64,000 nt of DNA from Serratia entomophila. GTDB lineage: Bacteria; Pseudomonadota; Gammaproteobacteria; Enterobacterales; Enterobacteriaceae. The stretch is taken from NCBI RefSeq assembly GCF_021462285.1, contig NZ_CP082787.1, positions 3,162,001-3,226,000 on the forward strand, given 5' to 3'. The position numbers and the translations under genes are program-made. The notes below the pieces were generated by a model, which worked only from the letters and a program-made list of their open reading frames with translations, searched no databases and had not been told where the DNA came from. Of this stretch, positions 1 to 8,524 are shown piece after piece. How positions within the stretch are numbered: the stretch's first letter is position 1; each line of letters opens with the position of its first letter.

Positions 1-206
1 ACAGGCTCTGCCCATCAACCAACGCGACGCAGCCCCCGCCCCCCGTAGAGTGGCCCACCACGCGTCAATTGGCCGAGTCCAACGATATTACTATTTATCA
101 GGCGCGCAATCTGCTGCTGAACCTGGCCGGAAAAGGCAAAATCCTGGTCACGCAGGGGCCGATCAATAACTCATTGCGCTGGTACCCTTCCATTAAACAC
201 CCCTGA
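1..206 (+). CDS. PapI/FaeA-family fimbrial regulator, C-terminal part (gene starts before the window)
   Basis: An open frame enters from the left edge (first full codon at base 3) and stops at TGA 204-206, giving about 67 residues. The tail has the pattern of the small winged-helix PapI/FaeA regulators: a segment like TTRQLAES (helix 2), then DITIYQARNLLLNLAGKGK, where YQAR is the family hallmark in the recognition helix, then a short wing ending in LRWYP. These proteins work with Lrp and Dam-sensitive sites to switch fimbrial operons on and off. The regulated fimbrial operon would lie left of the window, which is inference. The proline-rich segment at the left edge may not belong to the mature start. 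Confidence rests on the YQAR block alone. Confidence 0.6.
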   Translation, partial: RLCPSTNATQPPPPVEWPTTRQLAESNDITIYQARNLLLNLAGKGKILVTQGPINNSLRWYPSIKHP

Positions 207-222
207 TACGCTAACTCTCATC

Positions 223-252
223 GCCGGCAGCTGTCTTATTTGCGCCGGCTTT
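223..252. terminator. Possible bidirectional terminator hairpin between convergent genes
   Basis: Two copies of GCCGGC (223-228 and 244-249), each self-complementary, can pair across a 15-base loop. The plus strand continues with TTTCC. The hairpin lies between the end of the PapI-like gene and the end of the MATE gene, where a shared terminator would be expected. The T tract is poor, so this is a weak call. Confidence 0.3.
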
Positions 253-267
253 CCTGTTAACCTATCG

Positions 268-1731
268 TTAACCGGCACCCGGCTGCTTAACCCGCGGATA
301 TTTCCACAGCCAGCGGCCGCTGACCATGCGCCAGTAGAACAGCGCGCCGCGCACCGCCCAGTCCATGAACATGCCCAGCCAAACGCCCACCACGCCCATG
401 CCCAATATAATGCCCAGCGTATAGCCGGCCACCACGCGGCAGCCCCACATGCCAAGCATCGTCACCCACATGGCGAAGCGGGCGTCACGCGCGCCTTTCA
501 GCCCGGCGGGCAGCACCCAGGAAGCGGCCCAGATCGGCATAAAAGCGGCGTTGAGCCAAATCAGCACCTTTACCACTTCTTTGACGTCATTCTGTTGGGT
601 ATAAAACGCGGCGAACACCCCGGCCAACGGCGCGGTGCCCCAGGCGATGGCCGTCAGCCCGAGGGTCGATAGCCAGAAGATATGCCGCAGCTGCCGCTCG
701 GCCTGGCCTATCTGCCCCTTGCCCAACCGGCGGCCGACGATAATGGTCGAGGCGGAGCCGAGCGCGTTGCCCGGCAGGTTGATCAGCGAAGCGATGGAGA
801 AGGCGATAAAATTGCCGGCGATCACGCTGGTGCCCATGCCGGCGACAAACATCTGGGTCAGCAGCTTGCCGCCGTTGAACAGCACCGATTCGACGCTGGC
901 GGGAATGCCGATCCCCAGCACTTCCCACAGGATGCCGAGCTTCAGCGGTGAGAAATAGCTTTTAAGCGTGATGTGCAGCGCCGGGTTAAAGCCGATCATC
1001 AATACGTAGATAATGGCGATGGCGCCGATATAGCGAGAAATGGTCAACCCCAACCCGGCGCCGACAAAGCCCAGCCCGTGCCAACCCAGCATGCCGTAAA
1101 TCAGTATGCTGCTGATGATGATATTGAGGATATTCATGCCGCCGTTGATCAGCAACGGGATCTTGGTATTGCCAGCCCCGCGCAGCGCGCCGCTGCCGAT
1201 CAGCGCAATCGCCGCCGCCGGGTAGCTCCACACCGTGGTTTGCAGGTAGGACAGCGCCAGCGCTTTAACCTGCGGCGTGGCCGCGCCGGCTATCACGTCG
1301 ATAATCTGCTCGCCCGCCAGATGAATGCCCGCTGCCAGCAGCAGCGCGACGATAGTCATCAGCACCAGCGACTGCCGCGCCGCCGCCCGCGCCCGTTTGC
1401 GATCCCGCTTGCCGAGGCTGAAGGCCACCACCACCGTGGTACCCAGATCCACCGCGGCGAAGAAGGCGATAATCACCATATTGAAGCTGTCCGCCAGCCC
1501 CACGCCGGCCATCGCTTCTTTACCGATCCAGCTGACCAGGAAGGTGCTCAACACCCCCATCAGCAGCACGCAGGCATTCTCCATAAAGATCGGCACCGCC
1601 AGCGGCGTGATTTCGCGCCAGAACAGCACACGGTAGCTTTTGCGTTTGGCGTACCAGGGCGTATTTTCCACGCGCTGACGCAGTGCGGTATATAAATTCA
1701 AGAGGCGCTCGTAACAGAAAAGTGAAACCAC
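268..1731 (-). CDS. yeeO: MATE family multidrug efflux transporter, YeeO-like
   Basis: This 487-residue inner-membrane protein has about 12 hydrophobic segments and closely resembles E. coli YeeO as I remember it. Shared blocks include KRKSY-VLFWREITPLAVPI near the N-terminus, GSGALRGAGNTKIPLLINGG in the middle, and a C-terminus ending in a GRWLWKYPR-like motif. MATE proteins export cationic drugs, dyes and flavins using a Na+ or H+ gradient. The start used is GTG at 1731; no strong ribosome-binding site is visible. An overlapping ATG (1733) opens another frame that reads MWFHF, a string I also recall from E. coli YeeO, so the 5' end may be misplaced or frame-shifted relative to that homologue. 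It stands alone with its own flanks. Confidence 0.88.
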   Translation of the reverse strand: MVSLFCYERLLNLYTALRQRVENTPWYAKRKSYRVLFWREITPLAVPIFMENACVLLMGVLSTFLVSWIGKEAMAGVGLADSFNMVIIAFFAAVDLGTTVVVAFSLGKRDRKRARAAARQSLVLMTIVALLLAAGIHLAGEQIIDVIAGAATPQVKALALSYLQTTVWSYPAAAIALIGSGALRGAGNTKIPLLINGGMNILNIIISSILIYGMLGWHGLGFVGAGLGLTISRYIGAIAIIYVLMIGFNPALHITLKSYFSPLKLGILWEVLGIGIPASVESVLFNGGKLLTQMFVAGMGTSVIAGNFIAFSIASLINLPGNALGSASTIIVGRRLGKGQIGQAERQLRHIFWLSTLGLTAIAWGTAPLAGVFAAFYTQQNDVKEVVKVLIWLNAAFMPIWAASWVLPAGLKGARDARFAMWVTMLGMWGCRVVAGYTLGIILGMGVVGVWLGMFMDWAVRGALFYWRMVSGRWLWKYPRVKQPGAG

Positions 1732-1910
1732 ATTTCAAATAATGATCGACAAACCCTTACCCTGCAAAGAATTTTTTACCCGATTCATGCGCAAATTGCC
1801 GCACGGGGGTCATAACCCGGCGGCGCCGAGACGAGAAATGCGCGCAACAGGAAAAATCGGAGCGATGGGATGCTGGCGAACGGAAAAGCCCGGCCGGGGC
1901 GGTTGGCCGC

Positions 1911-2111
1911 TTAGCGCCGGGCGCCGCTGACCTTGGTGGCCCTGGCGGGATTGCCGGCGACGAACTCCAGGGTTGGCGAGTAGTAGAACGGCAGCCAGGC
2001 CTGATAGCCGCTTTCCCACTCCCATTTGACCGGGCAGGGCCACAGCATGTCTTCGTGCAGAATGTAATAGATCCACCGCCCGTGCGGACGGCGCGGTTTG
2101 AGCTTCTTCAT
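1911..2111 (-). CDS. Hypothetical small protein, 66 residues
   Basis: The open frame starts at ATG 2111 (MKKLKPRRPHGRW) and ends at TAA 1911. The product is basic at its N-terminus and rich in Trp, Tyr and Pro (WIYYILHEDMLWPCPVKWEW, then WLPFYYSPTLEFV). That composition is unlike a random frame in GC-rich DNA, where Arg, Ala and Gly usually dominate. There is no signal peptide and no clear membrane segment. The frame is open further upstream, but this is the first ATG followed by low-randomness sequence; no strong Shine-Dalgarno sequence is visible. I do not recognise the family. It sits between the MATE gene and the isochorismatase-like gene, all on the minus strand. Confidence 0.4.
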   Translation of the reverse strand: MKKLKPRRPHGRWIYYILHEDMLWPCPVKWEWESGYQAWLPFYYSPTLEFVAGNPARATKVSGARR

Positions 2112-2231
2112 AAAGGTGTCTGATCGGCCTGGTGCGTTGCGATAGGTTTGACCGCTGCATTTTACCGCGATTCGCGTCGGGGGAACAGCCCGCATTGCCG
2201 GCCCAGACAGGCCGGCATGGGAATATGCCGC

Positions 2232-2915
2232 TTAGTTGACCGGCAGCGCCAACACCTGCCCGGTGGTTTTTATTTCAGCGAACACGTCGGCGACGCCGGC
2301 CAGCGCGGCGCGCTGCAGAACCGCATGGTTCACCACCTGGTTGTCCCAGGTCGCCAGACTGCGGGTGGCGGTGGCGTCTGCCGGAATGATCACCTGATAA
2401 CCCAGCGGCACCGCGTCGCGCGCCGTTGAAGAGACGCACATGTGGGTCATCAATCCGCTGACGATCAGTTGCCTGATGCCCGCCTGCTTTAACTGCCGAT
2501 CCAGATCGGTGCCGACAAACGAGCTTGGCGTCGCTTTGGTAATTACCTTATCCCCGGCGGCAGGCTGCAGCTCCGGATGGAACTCGGCGAACGTGCTGCC
2601 CTCGGCGAACAGCGGGCCGTTTGCCGGGCCAAGATGACGCACGAAGAATACCGGCATATTATGCCGATGGGCGAACGCCACCAGCCGCTGGGTGTTTTTT
2701 AACGCCTTAAGCCCGTCGGGGATCGGCATCTTGCCGATAAAGTATTCATTCTGGAAATCTATCACCAGCAGCGCCGTGGCGTTGGCCGGCAGGCTTTCGG
2801 TGGCCTGAGCGCCGCTCAGGGTGCGGATGGTGGGCGCCGTTTGCGCGGCGGCGAAGCCAAGGCTGGAAGCCGCCATCGACAGCGTCAGTGCACCGCAGGC
2901 AATCAGTTTTTTCAT
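2232..2915 (-). CDS. Exported isochorismatase-like cysteine hydrolase
   Basis: The 227-residue product starts with a typical Sec signal peptide (MKKLIACGALTLSMAASSLG, cleavage near residues 23-25), so it should act in the periplasm. The mature part carries the catalytic triad pattern of the isochorismatase/nicotinamidase fold: Asp53 in LLVIDFQNEY, Lys127 in ITKATPSSF, and Cys160 in MTHMCVSSTARDA. Family members hydrolyse amides or enol ethers; the substrate cannot be read from sequence. A nearby GlxA-type regulator gene is transcribed divergently from 3079, a common pairing with such hydrolases, and probably controls it. Most family members are cytoplasmic, so export is the notable point. Confidence 0.85.
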   Translation of the reverse strand: MKKLIACGALTLSMAASSLGFAAAQTAPTIRTLSGAQATESLPANATALLVIDFQNEYFIGKMPIPDGLKALKNTQRLVAFAHRHNMPVFFVRHLGPANGPLFAEGSTFAEFHPELQPAAGDKVITKATPSSFVGTDLDRQLKQAGIRQLIVSGLMTHMCVSSTARDAVPLGYQVIIPADATATRSLATWDNQVVNHAVLQRAALAGVADVFAEIKTTGQVLALPVN

Positions 2916-3078
2916 TTTCGGTTATCCTTGTAAGGCCAGAAAAACGGCGGGCGATCCGCCGCCGGGTCAGGATAAATTTTGCCGCTTGCGGCGCAGCGGC
3001 AACAGGCATCACAATCACCAAAAACGGTATCATCGGGCCAAATGCCTCGCCGAGGGTTAACCAGCACAAGGAACCAGC

Positions 3079-4041
3079 ATGCCGCCGCTTAACGTGGGTA
3101 TCGTGGTGTTCAACGACATCATCCCGTTTCACCTTTCGGTGCCCTGCGCCGTGTTTGAAAAAGCCGTGAACAACAGCGGGGAATCGGCCTATCGGCTGAT
3201 GATCTGCGCTACCGAACCGGGGCCGCTGCGCACCAACGCCGGATTTTCGATTACCGCGGATCACGGACTGGCGGGGTTGGCGCAGGCCGACATGGTGATC
3301 GTACCCAGCTGGAGCACCCCCGAGATCCCGCCGCCGCCGGCGCTGACGAGCGCCCTGCTCGCCGCCCATGCACGCGGCGCGCAGATTGTCGGCCTGTGCA
3401 TGGGCGCCTTCGTGCTGGCGGCCGCCGGCTTGCTCAACGGCCGCCCGGCGACCACGCATTGGCGCTGGATGGCGGACTTTATGCAGCGCTACCCGCAGGT
3501 ATCGGTGGATAACAACGTGCTGTATGTCGACGACGGCGATATCGTCACCTCGGCGGGTACCGCCGCCAGCATCGATTGCTGCCTGCATCTGGTGCGGCAG
3601 CGCTGTGGCGCAGAGGCCGCCAACGCAGTGGCCAGGCAACTGGTGGTGCCGCCGCACCGGCAGGGCGGCCAGGCGCAGTTTATCGAACAGCCGGTGTATA
3701 ACACCGCCGGTGGCGATCGCTTTATGCAAACGTTGAACTGGGCGACGGAAAATCTGCAGCAGCCGCTGACGCTGGACGCGCTGGCGGCAAGAGCCTGCAT
3801 GAGCCGCCGCAGCTTCACGCGCCGCTTTCAGCAAACCACCGGCACCACCTTCATGCAGTGGTTGCTCAACCAACGGCTGGCGGTGGCGCAGCGCTTTTTG
3901 GAGAAAACCGATCAGCCCGTCGAGCGTATCGCGCAGGCCGCCGGCTTTGCCACCGCGCTGTCGATGCGCCGCCACTTTCAACGGCAGTTCAAAACCTCGC
4001 CTTCGCTGTACCGCAAGGAGTTTCGGCTGAGCGAGAAATGA
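3079..4041 (+). CDS. GlxA-type transcriptional regulator (DJ-1/PfpI domain plus AraC HTH)
   Basis: A 320-residue protein in two parts. Residues about 1-190 form a DJ-1/PfpI-like amidotransferase domain, with the nucleophile-elbow-like motif VGLCMGAFVLAAAGLL and the THWRW motif typical of GlxA regulators. Residues about 215-320 form an AraC-type double helix-turn-helix (LDALAARACMSRRSFTRRFQQTTG, then IAQAAGFATALSMRRHFQRQF). The ATG at 3079 has AAGGA six bases upstream. It is divergent from the exported isochorismatase-like hydrolase with a 163-base shared upstream region, so control of that gene is likely. The ligand is unknown. Confidence 0.88.
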   Translation: MPPLNVGIVVFNDIIPFHLSVPCAVFEKAVNNSGESAYRLMICATEPGPLRTNAGFSITADHGLAGLAQADMVIVPSWSTPEIPPPPALTSALLAAHARGAQIVGLCMGAFVLAAAGLLNGRPATTHWRWMADFMQRYPQVSVDNNVLYVDDGDIVTSAGTAASIDCCLHLVRQRCGAEAANAVARQLVVPPHRQGGQAQFIEQPVYNTAGGDRFMQTLNWATENLQQPLTLDALAARACMSRRSFTRRFQQTTGTTFMQWLLNQRLAVAQRFLEKTDQPVERIAQAAGFATALSMRRHFQRQFKTSPSLYRKEFRLSEK

Positions 4042-4255
4042 GGGGAAGATCAGCCGCAGGTTTGATCCGGGGGGAGATGCGCCGGTAGTGCGCCAGACGC
4101 TGTTTGAAGTCGTGCCGCAGATGCTCGGGTTGTTCGGCCTCCACCAGCGCCGGCGGGTGATGGCCGATCGCCCGCCCGATTGGCTGCAGCGGCGGCCCGG
4201 ACGGCTGACCGCCACGGCGGGAATGCCGTGGCGTTATGATGGCTGAGGTAGCCAC

Positions 4256-5128
4256 TCAGAATTGATACAGCGCATTCAGGTAGAAGCCGGCTCCTACCGC
4301 ATTATCCGTCAATGGACTGCGACGCGCGCCGGACGTCAGCGCATACATCCGCACTCCCCCTTGCAAGGATATCTGAGGCTGCAGTTGGACCGTCACACCG
4401 GTTTTTAACGTCACGTCGCGCATGCCGCCGCCGGTATGATATTCGTTGAAACCCGAACGTGCAGACTGTTGCCCGGTCACGCCGAAACGCGCCATCATGT
4501 CATGGTTGTCGCTCCAGGTTCCGTACAGCGCGGAATCCAGCGTTACCGTAGAAGAGAGCGGCAATGAGCCTGATGCGCCCGCCTCAAGGTATGCCGTGTG
4601 CCCCAAATCGTCACCACCGTAATCGCGGCTGCGGGCAGCCTGCCAACCACGCACGAAAAGCTTGCCGGCGGACAGGCGCCAGTATGCTTCCGCCCCCACC
4701 ATTGCCGTGCCATCCAAATCGCCCATCCCTCTCAGGTGGCTGTCGCTGCCGCCCAAGGTTCGAATTTTTTCCTTGCGACCGAAGTCATAGCCCGCCAGCA
4801 GCGCTAAGCCCAGAGAAGAAGCCCCGGGCAGATCCCAGCGCAGACCTTCCGGAAACGCCGCCGTGAAGGTGCCCCAGTCTTGGGTCGGGATCACGGCCTT
4901 TGCCACCAATAACGGCAAAACCCCATAACGTGAGGAACCTTCATACAGCGGGCCTACAATAGCTCCGCCGCCCAACGCCATCGTCGGCGCCCTCTCTGCC
5001 GAAACGGAATGGGGTGCGGCAGAAGTGCCGGCCGCCTGATCCACCGATGCGGCCGCTTGTGCGCCCAACGGCAGGGCCGCCATCAATAAAAATACGTTAA
5101 CCGATTTATTTTTGCGAATTGCCATCAT
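4256..5128 (-). CDS. MipA/OmpV family outer-membrane protein
   Basis: About 290 residues from the ATG at 5128, chosen because AAGGA lies seven bases upstream; an upstream in-frame ATG (5197) would place a charged stretch before the signal peptide. The N-terminus (KNKSVNVFLLMAALPLGAQA) is a signal peptide. The mature protein alternates hydrophobic and polar residues, has GGGAIVGPLYEGSSRYGVLPLL near the front and ends in NALYQF, with a terminal Phe as usual for outer-membrane barrels. The MipA/OmpV family includes a scaffold for murein enzymes and general porin-like proteins. It is the third minus-strand gene after an acid phosphatase and another barrel protein, separated from the latter by 285 bases without a gene. 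Confidence 0.8.
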   Translation of the reverse strand: MMAIRKNKSVNVFLLMAALPLGAQAAASVDQAAGTSAAPHSVSAERAPTMALGGGAIVGPLYEGSSRYGVLPLLVAKAVIPTQDWGTFTAAFPEGLRWDLPGASSLGLALLAGYDFGRKEKIRTLGGSDSHLRGMGDLDGTAMVGAEAYWRLSAGKLFVRGWQAARSRDYGGDDLGHTAYLEAGASGSLPLSSTVTLDSALYGTWSDNHDMMARFGVTGQQSARSGFNEYHTGGGMRDVTLKTGVTVQLQPQISLQGGVRMYALTSGARRSPLTDNAVGAGFYLNALYQF

Positions 5129-5413
5129 GTAATTTTCCTTAAATATGCTATTTTTGAGATTTGCTCTCTCTTTATTCCTACGGGCGACAAAACTCACCAG
5201 AAGAGACTGCCGTCTGGTTATTATTTAATAATTCGCATGGCCGGCCATTAAAGCGCAGGTTTCGCCAGGTGGCGCGCACATTTCCATTTATCCAGAATCA
5301 GGGACGCAGTTAAACTTCAATGCAAGCAGCGGTTATTTATATAACCCTCCGCCCGCCGAGCAATATAAAAATTTAAATGTGAAAGCGCATTCGCCGTTAG
5401 AATATGACAGGAT
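5129..5413. other. Intergenic region upstream of the MipA-like gene
   Basis: This 285-base stretch is AT-richer than its surroundings and has no credible open frame. It should hold the promoter of the MipA/OmpV-like gene (minus strand). I see no certain -35/-10 pair or terminator in it. Confidence 0.4.
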
Positions 5414-6184
5414 CTAAAATCTGCCGCGCATCCCTAATATAGGTCCCTGCTGCACCACGTCATACACAAAGCCGTTATGGCGATAATCAACCCCCATTGC
5501 ACGGTATCCCGCCACGGCGGAAAAGCCCGGCATAAACTCCCACCCCATCAGCGCCGCCGCATCCCAATCCAATCGGGATTGCCCGCCACCGGCCAACCCC
5601 CAGGCCGACACCCAGATGCTCGGCGCCAGGGCATAGTGGCCACGCACCCCCGCCACGCCGTCTGCCCAGGTCGCGCGATCGCTCCCCCCGATCCCATCGG
5701 CGTTCCCGCCCTGGAAACTCAAGGAGGTGCTGCTGTACCACACCCGAATACCGGCGGTAGCGTCAAGGCGCCCCTTTTCCCCCTCCAGCAAGGTATATCC
5801 GCCGCCCAAAAATCCGGACACCGTTCGGTTATCCACTTTCAGGCGCGACGCCGGCGCCCCGGCAGGCAGGCTGTTGCGGGTCGTGGTGTCAATGAACATC
5901 AGATCAACCAACAGGCTGTACGGCCCGTTACGCGCCTCCCCCATCCCCATCAGCGCTACATCAAGGTTACGGACAATGTCGGAGAAATCCGTTTTCATAA
6001 ATTGCGTGCCCGTCGCTCGGTGGCCGACGTCGCCGCGAATACCCGCCCCCCACAGATAAGGAGAGGCGGTGAACTGCCACTCCTGCGCCGCCCCAGCGGG
6101 GAAGCACAAACCGCCGCAGGCCAAAAGCAACGCCGATAGCGCTCGCCGGGCAACCTTGTTGGGCACTTTATGGTCGTTCATCAT
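5414..6184 (-). CDS. Outer-membrane beta-barrel protein of unknown function
   Basis: About 256 residues from ATG 6184 (preceded by AAGG at suitable spacing; the codon at 6190 is TTG and less likely). After a positively charged start comes a signal peptide (ALSALLLACGGLCFPAGAAQ). The mature part begins EWQFTASPYLWGAGIRGDVG and shows many short amphipathic strands with aromatic girdle residues, ending in GPILGMRGRF with a C-terminal Phe. It resembles OmpW-like or surface-antigen-like eight-strand barrels but I cannot place it in a named family. The acid phosphatase gene ends 13 bases upstream on the same strand, so the two are probably co-transcribed. Confidence 0.7.
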   Translation of the reverse strand: MMNDHKVPNKVARRALSALLLACGGLCFPAGAAQEWQFTASPYLWGAGIRGDVGHRATGTQFMKTDFSDIVRNLDVALMGMGEARNGPYSLLVDLMFIDTTTRNSLPAGAPASRLKVDNRTVSGFLGGGYTLLEGEKGRLDATAGIRVWYSSTSLSFQGGNADGIGGSDRATWADGVAGVRGHYALAPSIWVSAWGLAGGGQSRLDWDAAALMGWEFMPGFSAVAGYRAMGVDYRHNGFVYDVVQQGPILGMRGRF

Positions 6185-6197
6185 CTGCAAAACCTTC

Positions 6198-7013
6198 TCA
6201 GTGCATGCTCAGGGAGAGCGCGACACGTTCAGCCGCACAGTCCTGCGAGGGTTTCCCGGCCTCCTGCACTTCACGCTTCGCCGCAGCCAAATCCGCCAGG
6301 AAGGCCGGGTTACCATGCAAAACAGCTACCGTCGCGGCCCCCATAATGCGCCCCGCGTCCACATCGCTCTGCCAGTGCGCATCGCAGACCACCCGGCTTT
6401 GACCAAACGCCAAACCGCGCGCCAGCAGTTCCGTCGCCCGGGCAGGCTGCACTTCAGCCAAGACCAATCCCCATGCCCAACCCGCCGCAGAGTGGCCGGA
6501 AGGCCATGAGCCGTCGTGCCGCAATAGCGGTTCCATATCTTTGCGGCAGGTACCCTCTTCGTGCTGCACAAACGGGCGAATGCGGTTATAGGCGTTCTTT
6601 CCGGCGTAGGTTGAACCGCCCGCATCCGTCAGCACGCGCTGCATCATGGCATAAAGATGCGGCATCTTTTTTTCGTTAATATCCGCGCCCAACGCACAAG
6701 AAAACGATGTCGCCGGCGCCGGGAATGTCAGTTCGGCATCCGTTGCGGCCAGTTTTTCACGGGCGGTTCCACGCAGCGCCAATGCCGCTCGCCGCGCCTC
6801 TTCGTCGCGCTCTAAGGCCGCAGAGCCTGGTTTTGGCGGCGCCCCAAGCAAAGCCAGGCGCACCGGCAGGCTGGCCGGCGCAAGATAACCCGGCGCCAGC
6901 TTGAAATGAGGGTCCGTGACCTCCGGGCCGGTGTCATTCGCTATCGCACTGGCCGAGCACCACAGAGCGGCCAAAGGCGCTATCAGGAACAGAGGGTGAT
7001 ATATTTTCTTCAC
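6198..7013 (-). CDS. Class A non-specific acid phosphatase (PAP2 superfamily), periplasmic
   Basis: The three PAP2 signature motifs are all present: KNAYNRIRP (K-x6-RP), WPSGHSA (PSGH) and QSRVVCDAHWQSDVD (SR-x5-H-x3-D). Class A enzymes such as PhoC/PhoN release phosphate from many organic phosphates in the periplasm; the family average is about 250 residues, matching the roughly 271 here. The start chosen is GTG at 7013 (VKKIYHPLFLIAPLAAL, a signal peptide) because GGAG lies six bases upstream; the more upstream TTG at 7025 overlaps that ribosome-binding site. It heads a likely unit with the following barrel protein gene. Confidence 0.88.
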   Translation of the reverse strand: MKKIYHPLFLIAPLAALWCSASAIANDTGPEVTDPHFKLAPGYLAPASLPVRLALLGAPPKPGSAALERDEEARRAALALRGTAREKLAATDAELTFPAPATSFSCALGADINEKKMPHLYAMMQRVLTDAGGSTYAGKNAYNRIRPFVQHEEGTCRKDMEPLLRHDGSWPSGHSAAGWAWGLVLAEVQPARATELLARGLAFGQSRVVCDAHWQSDVDAGRIMGAATVAVLHGNPAFLADLAAAKREVQEAGKPSQDCAAERVALSLSMH

Positions 7014-7200
7014 TATTATCTCCAAGCTCGATATATGCCGCAGGTGGCGCAGCGTTTTCTACCAGCTTAAAATTAAGACTGCGTACGCCCAATATTGGCG
7101 GCGGGTGCTGACAATACTTCCACATTCATTTCGCTTTTGGGCTCAATATACGAACGGAATAAAATGCCAGCCCTGAATCCAACAGAGAAAAGGGTATAGA

Positions 7201-8235
7201 TTAATCAACAGATCGCTGCGGTTGTGGGAAATGCCATTGGCCATTCAACACTTCGTCTTCAGGCTGATACAATCTGACCGTATAATTCCAGCCGGGCATC
7301 GTGGGCAGGCAGTTAGCCATTTTTCCGTCGCAACCGCCAAATTGAATCATTATCGAACCATCTTCACTTTTTTTGGCGGTGAGATTATTTAATGAATAGG
7401 CGCCATACGGATTCTTCTCGAAGTAACCCGCCTCGTTGTAAACGCTCACGGACCAGAATCCTTTAACCGGAACATGCCCGACCCTGAGCCGATAAACGCT
7501 TTTGCCATCGTTCTTCGGCATCACGCCGCCGAGGTAAATGGCGTCCTTGCTCGGGTTGCCGCCCCAGCCGGATGCCGTTCCGATCAGATGTTGAACCGGA
7601 TCAACCGTACTCGCCGTGCCAAAGGCCTGGTTGTAGTTGGCGAGCGTTGAACCGAGCACCAACAGGGCATCACGCACCTTTTTCTGGCTTACCGGATCCC
7701 ATTTCGGCACGACGAACTCTCCCGTCTGTACCTGGCTGACCTTGATCGCGTCCTGCAACGCGCGGACCTCTTCAAGGTCTTTAGGGTCTGCGGGATCAAC
7801 CAGCGTACGAACGGCGACAAACGCATAACGCGTGCCGACTTTCTCCCTGGTGAGCGCATAGTCGCCCGCACCGTAAAAGGCGGCGGGCACATAGTGGTCT
7901 TCGTTGACCACGAGCATCGACATAAATCTCTCGCCGGCTTCAGGTAACGTGATGGTGACCGGGCCGGCATCGAGATCGAACACCGCACTTGAGTAAAGCG
8001 TATCCCGGTTCATGCGGATGACGCTTTGCGCATCGATGGGAACCGGTTCACGGCTATGCACAAACCGCCCCAAACCGCCATCCGCCACCATATTGCCCAT
8101 GTAGAGATCGGACTCAGCGCGCGCAAAATTATCAACGCCAACCGGTATCGCCTCACCCGAAGAGGACTGAGCGTTTACGCTTCCCATGGTTGCCAGCGTA
8201 AGTGCAATAATACCGGCCGTAGATAAATACGACAT
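7201..8235 (-). CDS. Exported DUF1254/DUF1214 domain protein
   Basis: A 344-residue protein beginning with a signal peptide (MSYLSTAGIIALTLATMGSVNAQ). The middle matches what I know of DUF1254 (AESDLYMGNMVADGG, then the region around VIRMNRDTLYSSAVFDLDAG) and the end matches DUF1214 (YRLRVGHVPVKGFWSVSVYN, then a block ending near MPGWNYTVRLYQPEDEVLNG). The biochemical role of these domains is not established. ATG 8235 has GGAGG five bases upstream. It is a single-gene unit on the minus strand; the AraC-family gene upstream on the same strand is the obvious candidate regulator. Confidence 0.82.
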   Translation of the reverse strand: MSYLSTAGIIALTLATMGSVNAQSSSGEAIPVGVDNFARAESDLYMGNMVADGGLGRFVHSREPVPIDAQSVIRMNRDTLYSSAVFDLDAGPVTITLPEAGERFMSMLVVNEDHYVPAAFYGAGDYALTREKVGTRYAFVAVRTLVDPADPKDLEEVRALQDAIKVSQVQTGEFVVPKWDPVSQKKVRDALLVLGSTLANYNQAFGTASTVDPVQHLIGTASGWGGNPSKDAIYLGGVMPKNDGKSVYRLRVGHVPVKGFWSVSVYNEAGYFEKNPYGAYSLNNLTAKKSEDGSIMIQFGGCDGKMANCLPTMPGWNYTVRLYQPEDEVLNGQWHFPQPQRSVD

Positions 8236-8524
8236 TTAACCTCCCTGATGGTATGAAAATTGATTCAGCTTAAAACTTTTTTTTCGTCGAATGCTGGCTA
8301 TACCGCGGCCTGGCTTGAAGTTGCCTTTTCAGACAATATAAGAAACTTCCTATGTAAACTTGCCATTTGACGCCAACGATAACGTTGCGCCTGGCGGGAG
8401 GGGCAGATTGGCAGGTGTAGATGCGCGGAAGAGCCACGTTGGCAATGGAGAACTCTGCAGCATGCGTATCAGCCGGCCGCAGAGTGCGTTGGAATGCGTT
8501 GTGGGGCGCGAGTAACGCCGGCGA

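Noticed and set aside
973..1695. A 240-codon plus-strand open frame opposite the MATE gene
   Set aside because: Composition is rich in Arg, Gln, His and Asp, as expected for an antisense shadow of a GC-rich membrane protein gene; no ribosome-binding site or family motif.
4042..4255. Open frames on both strands between the GlxA regulator and MipA genes
   Set aside because: One plus-strand frame gives a segment like LFEVVPQMLGLFGLHQRRR without a good start, and the minus frame is equally open; nothing recognisable, so not called.
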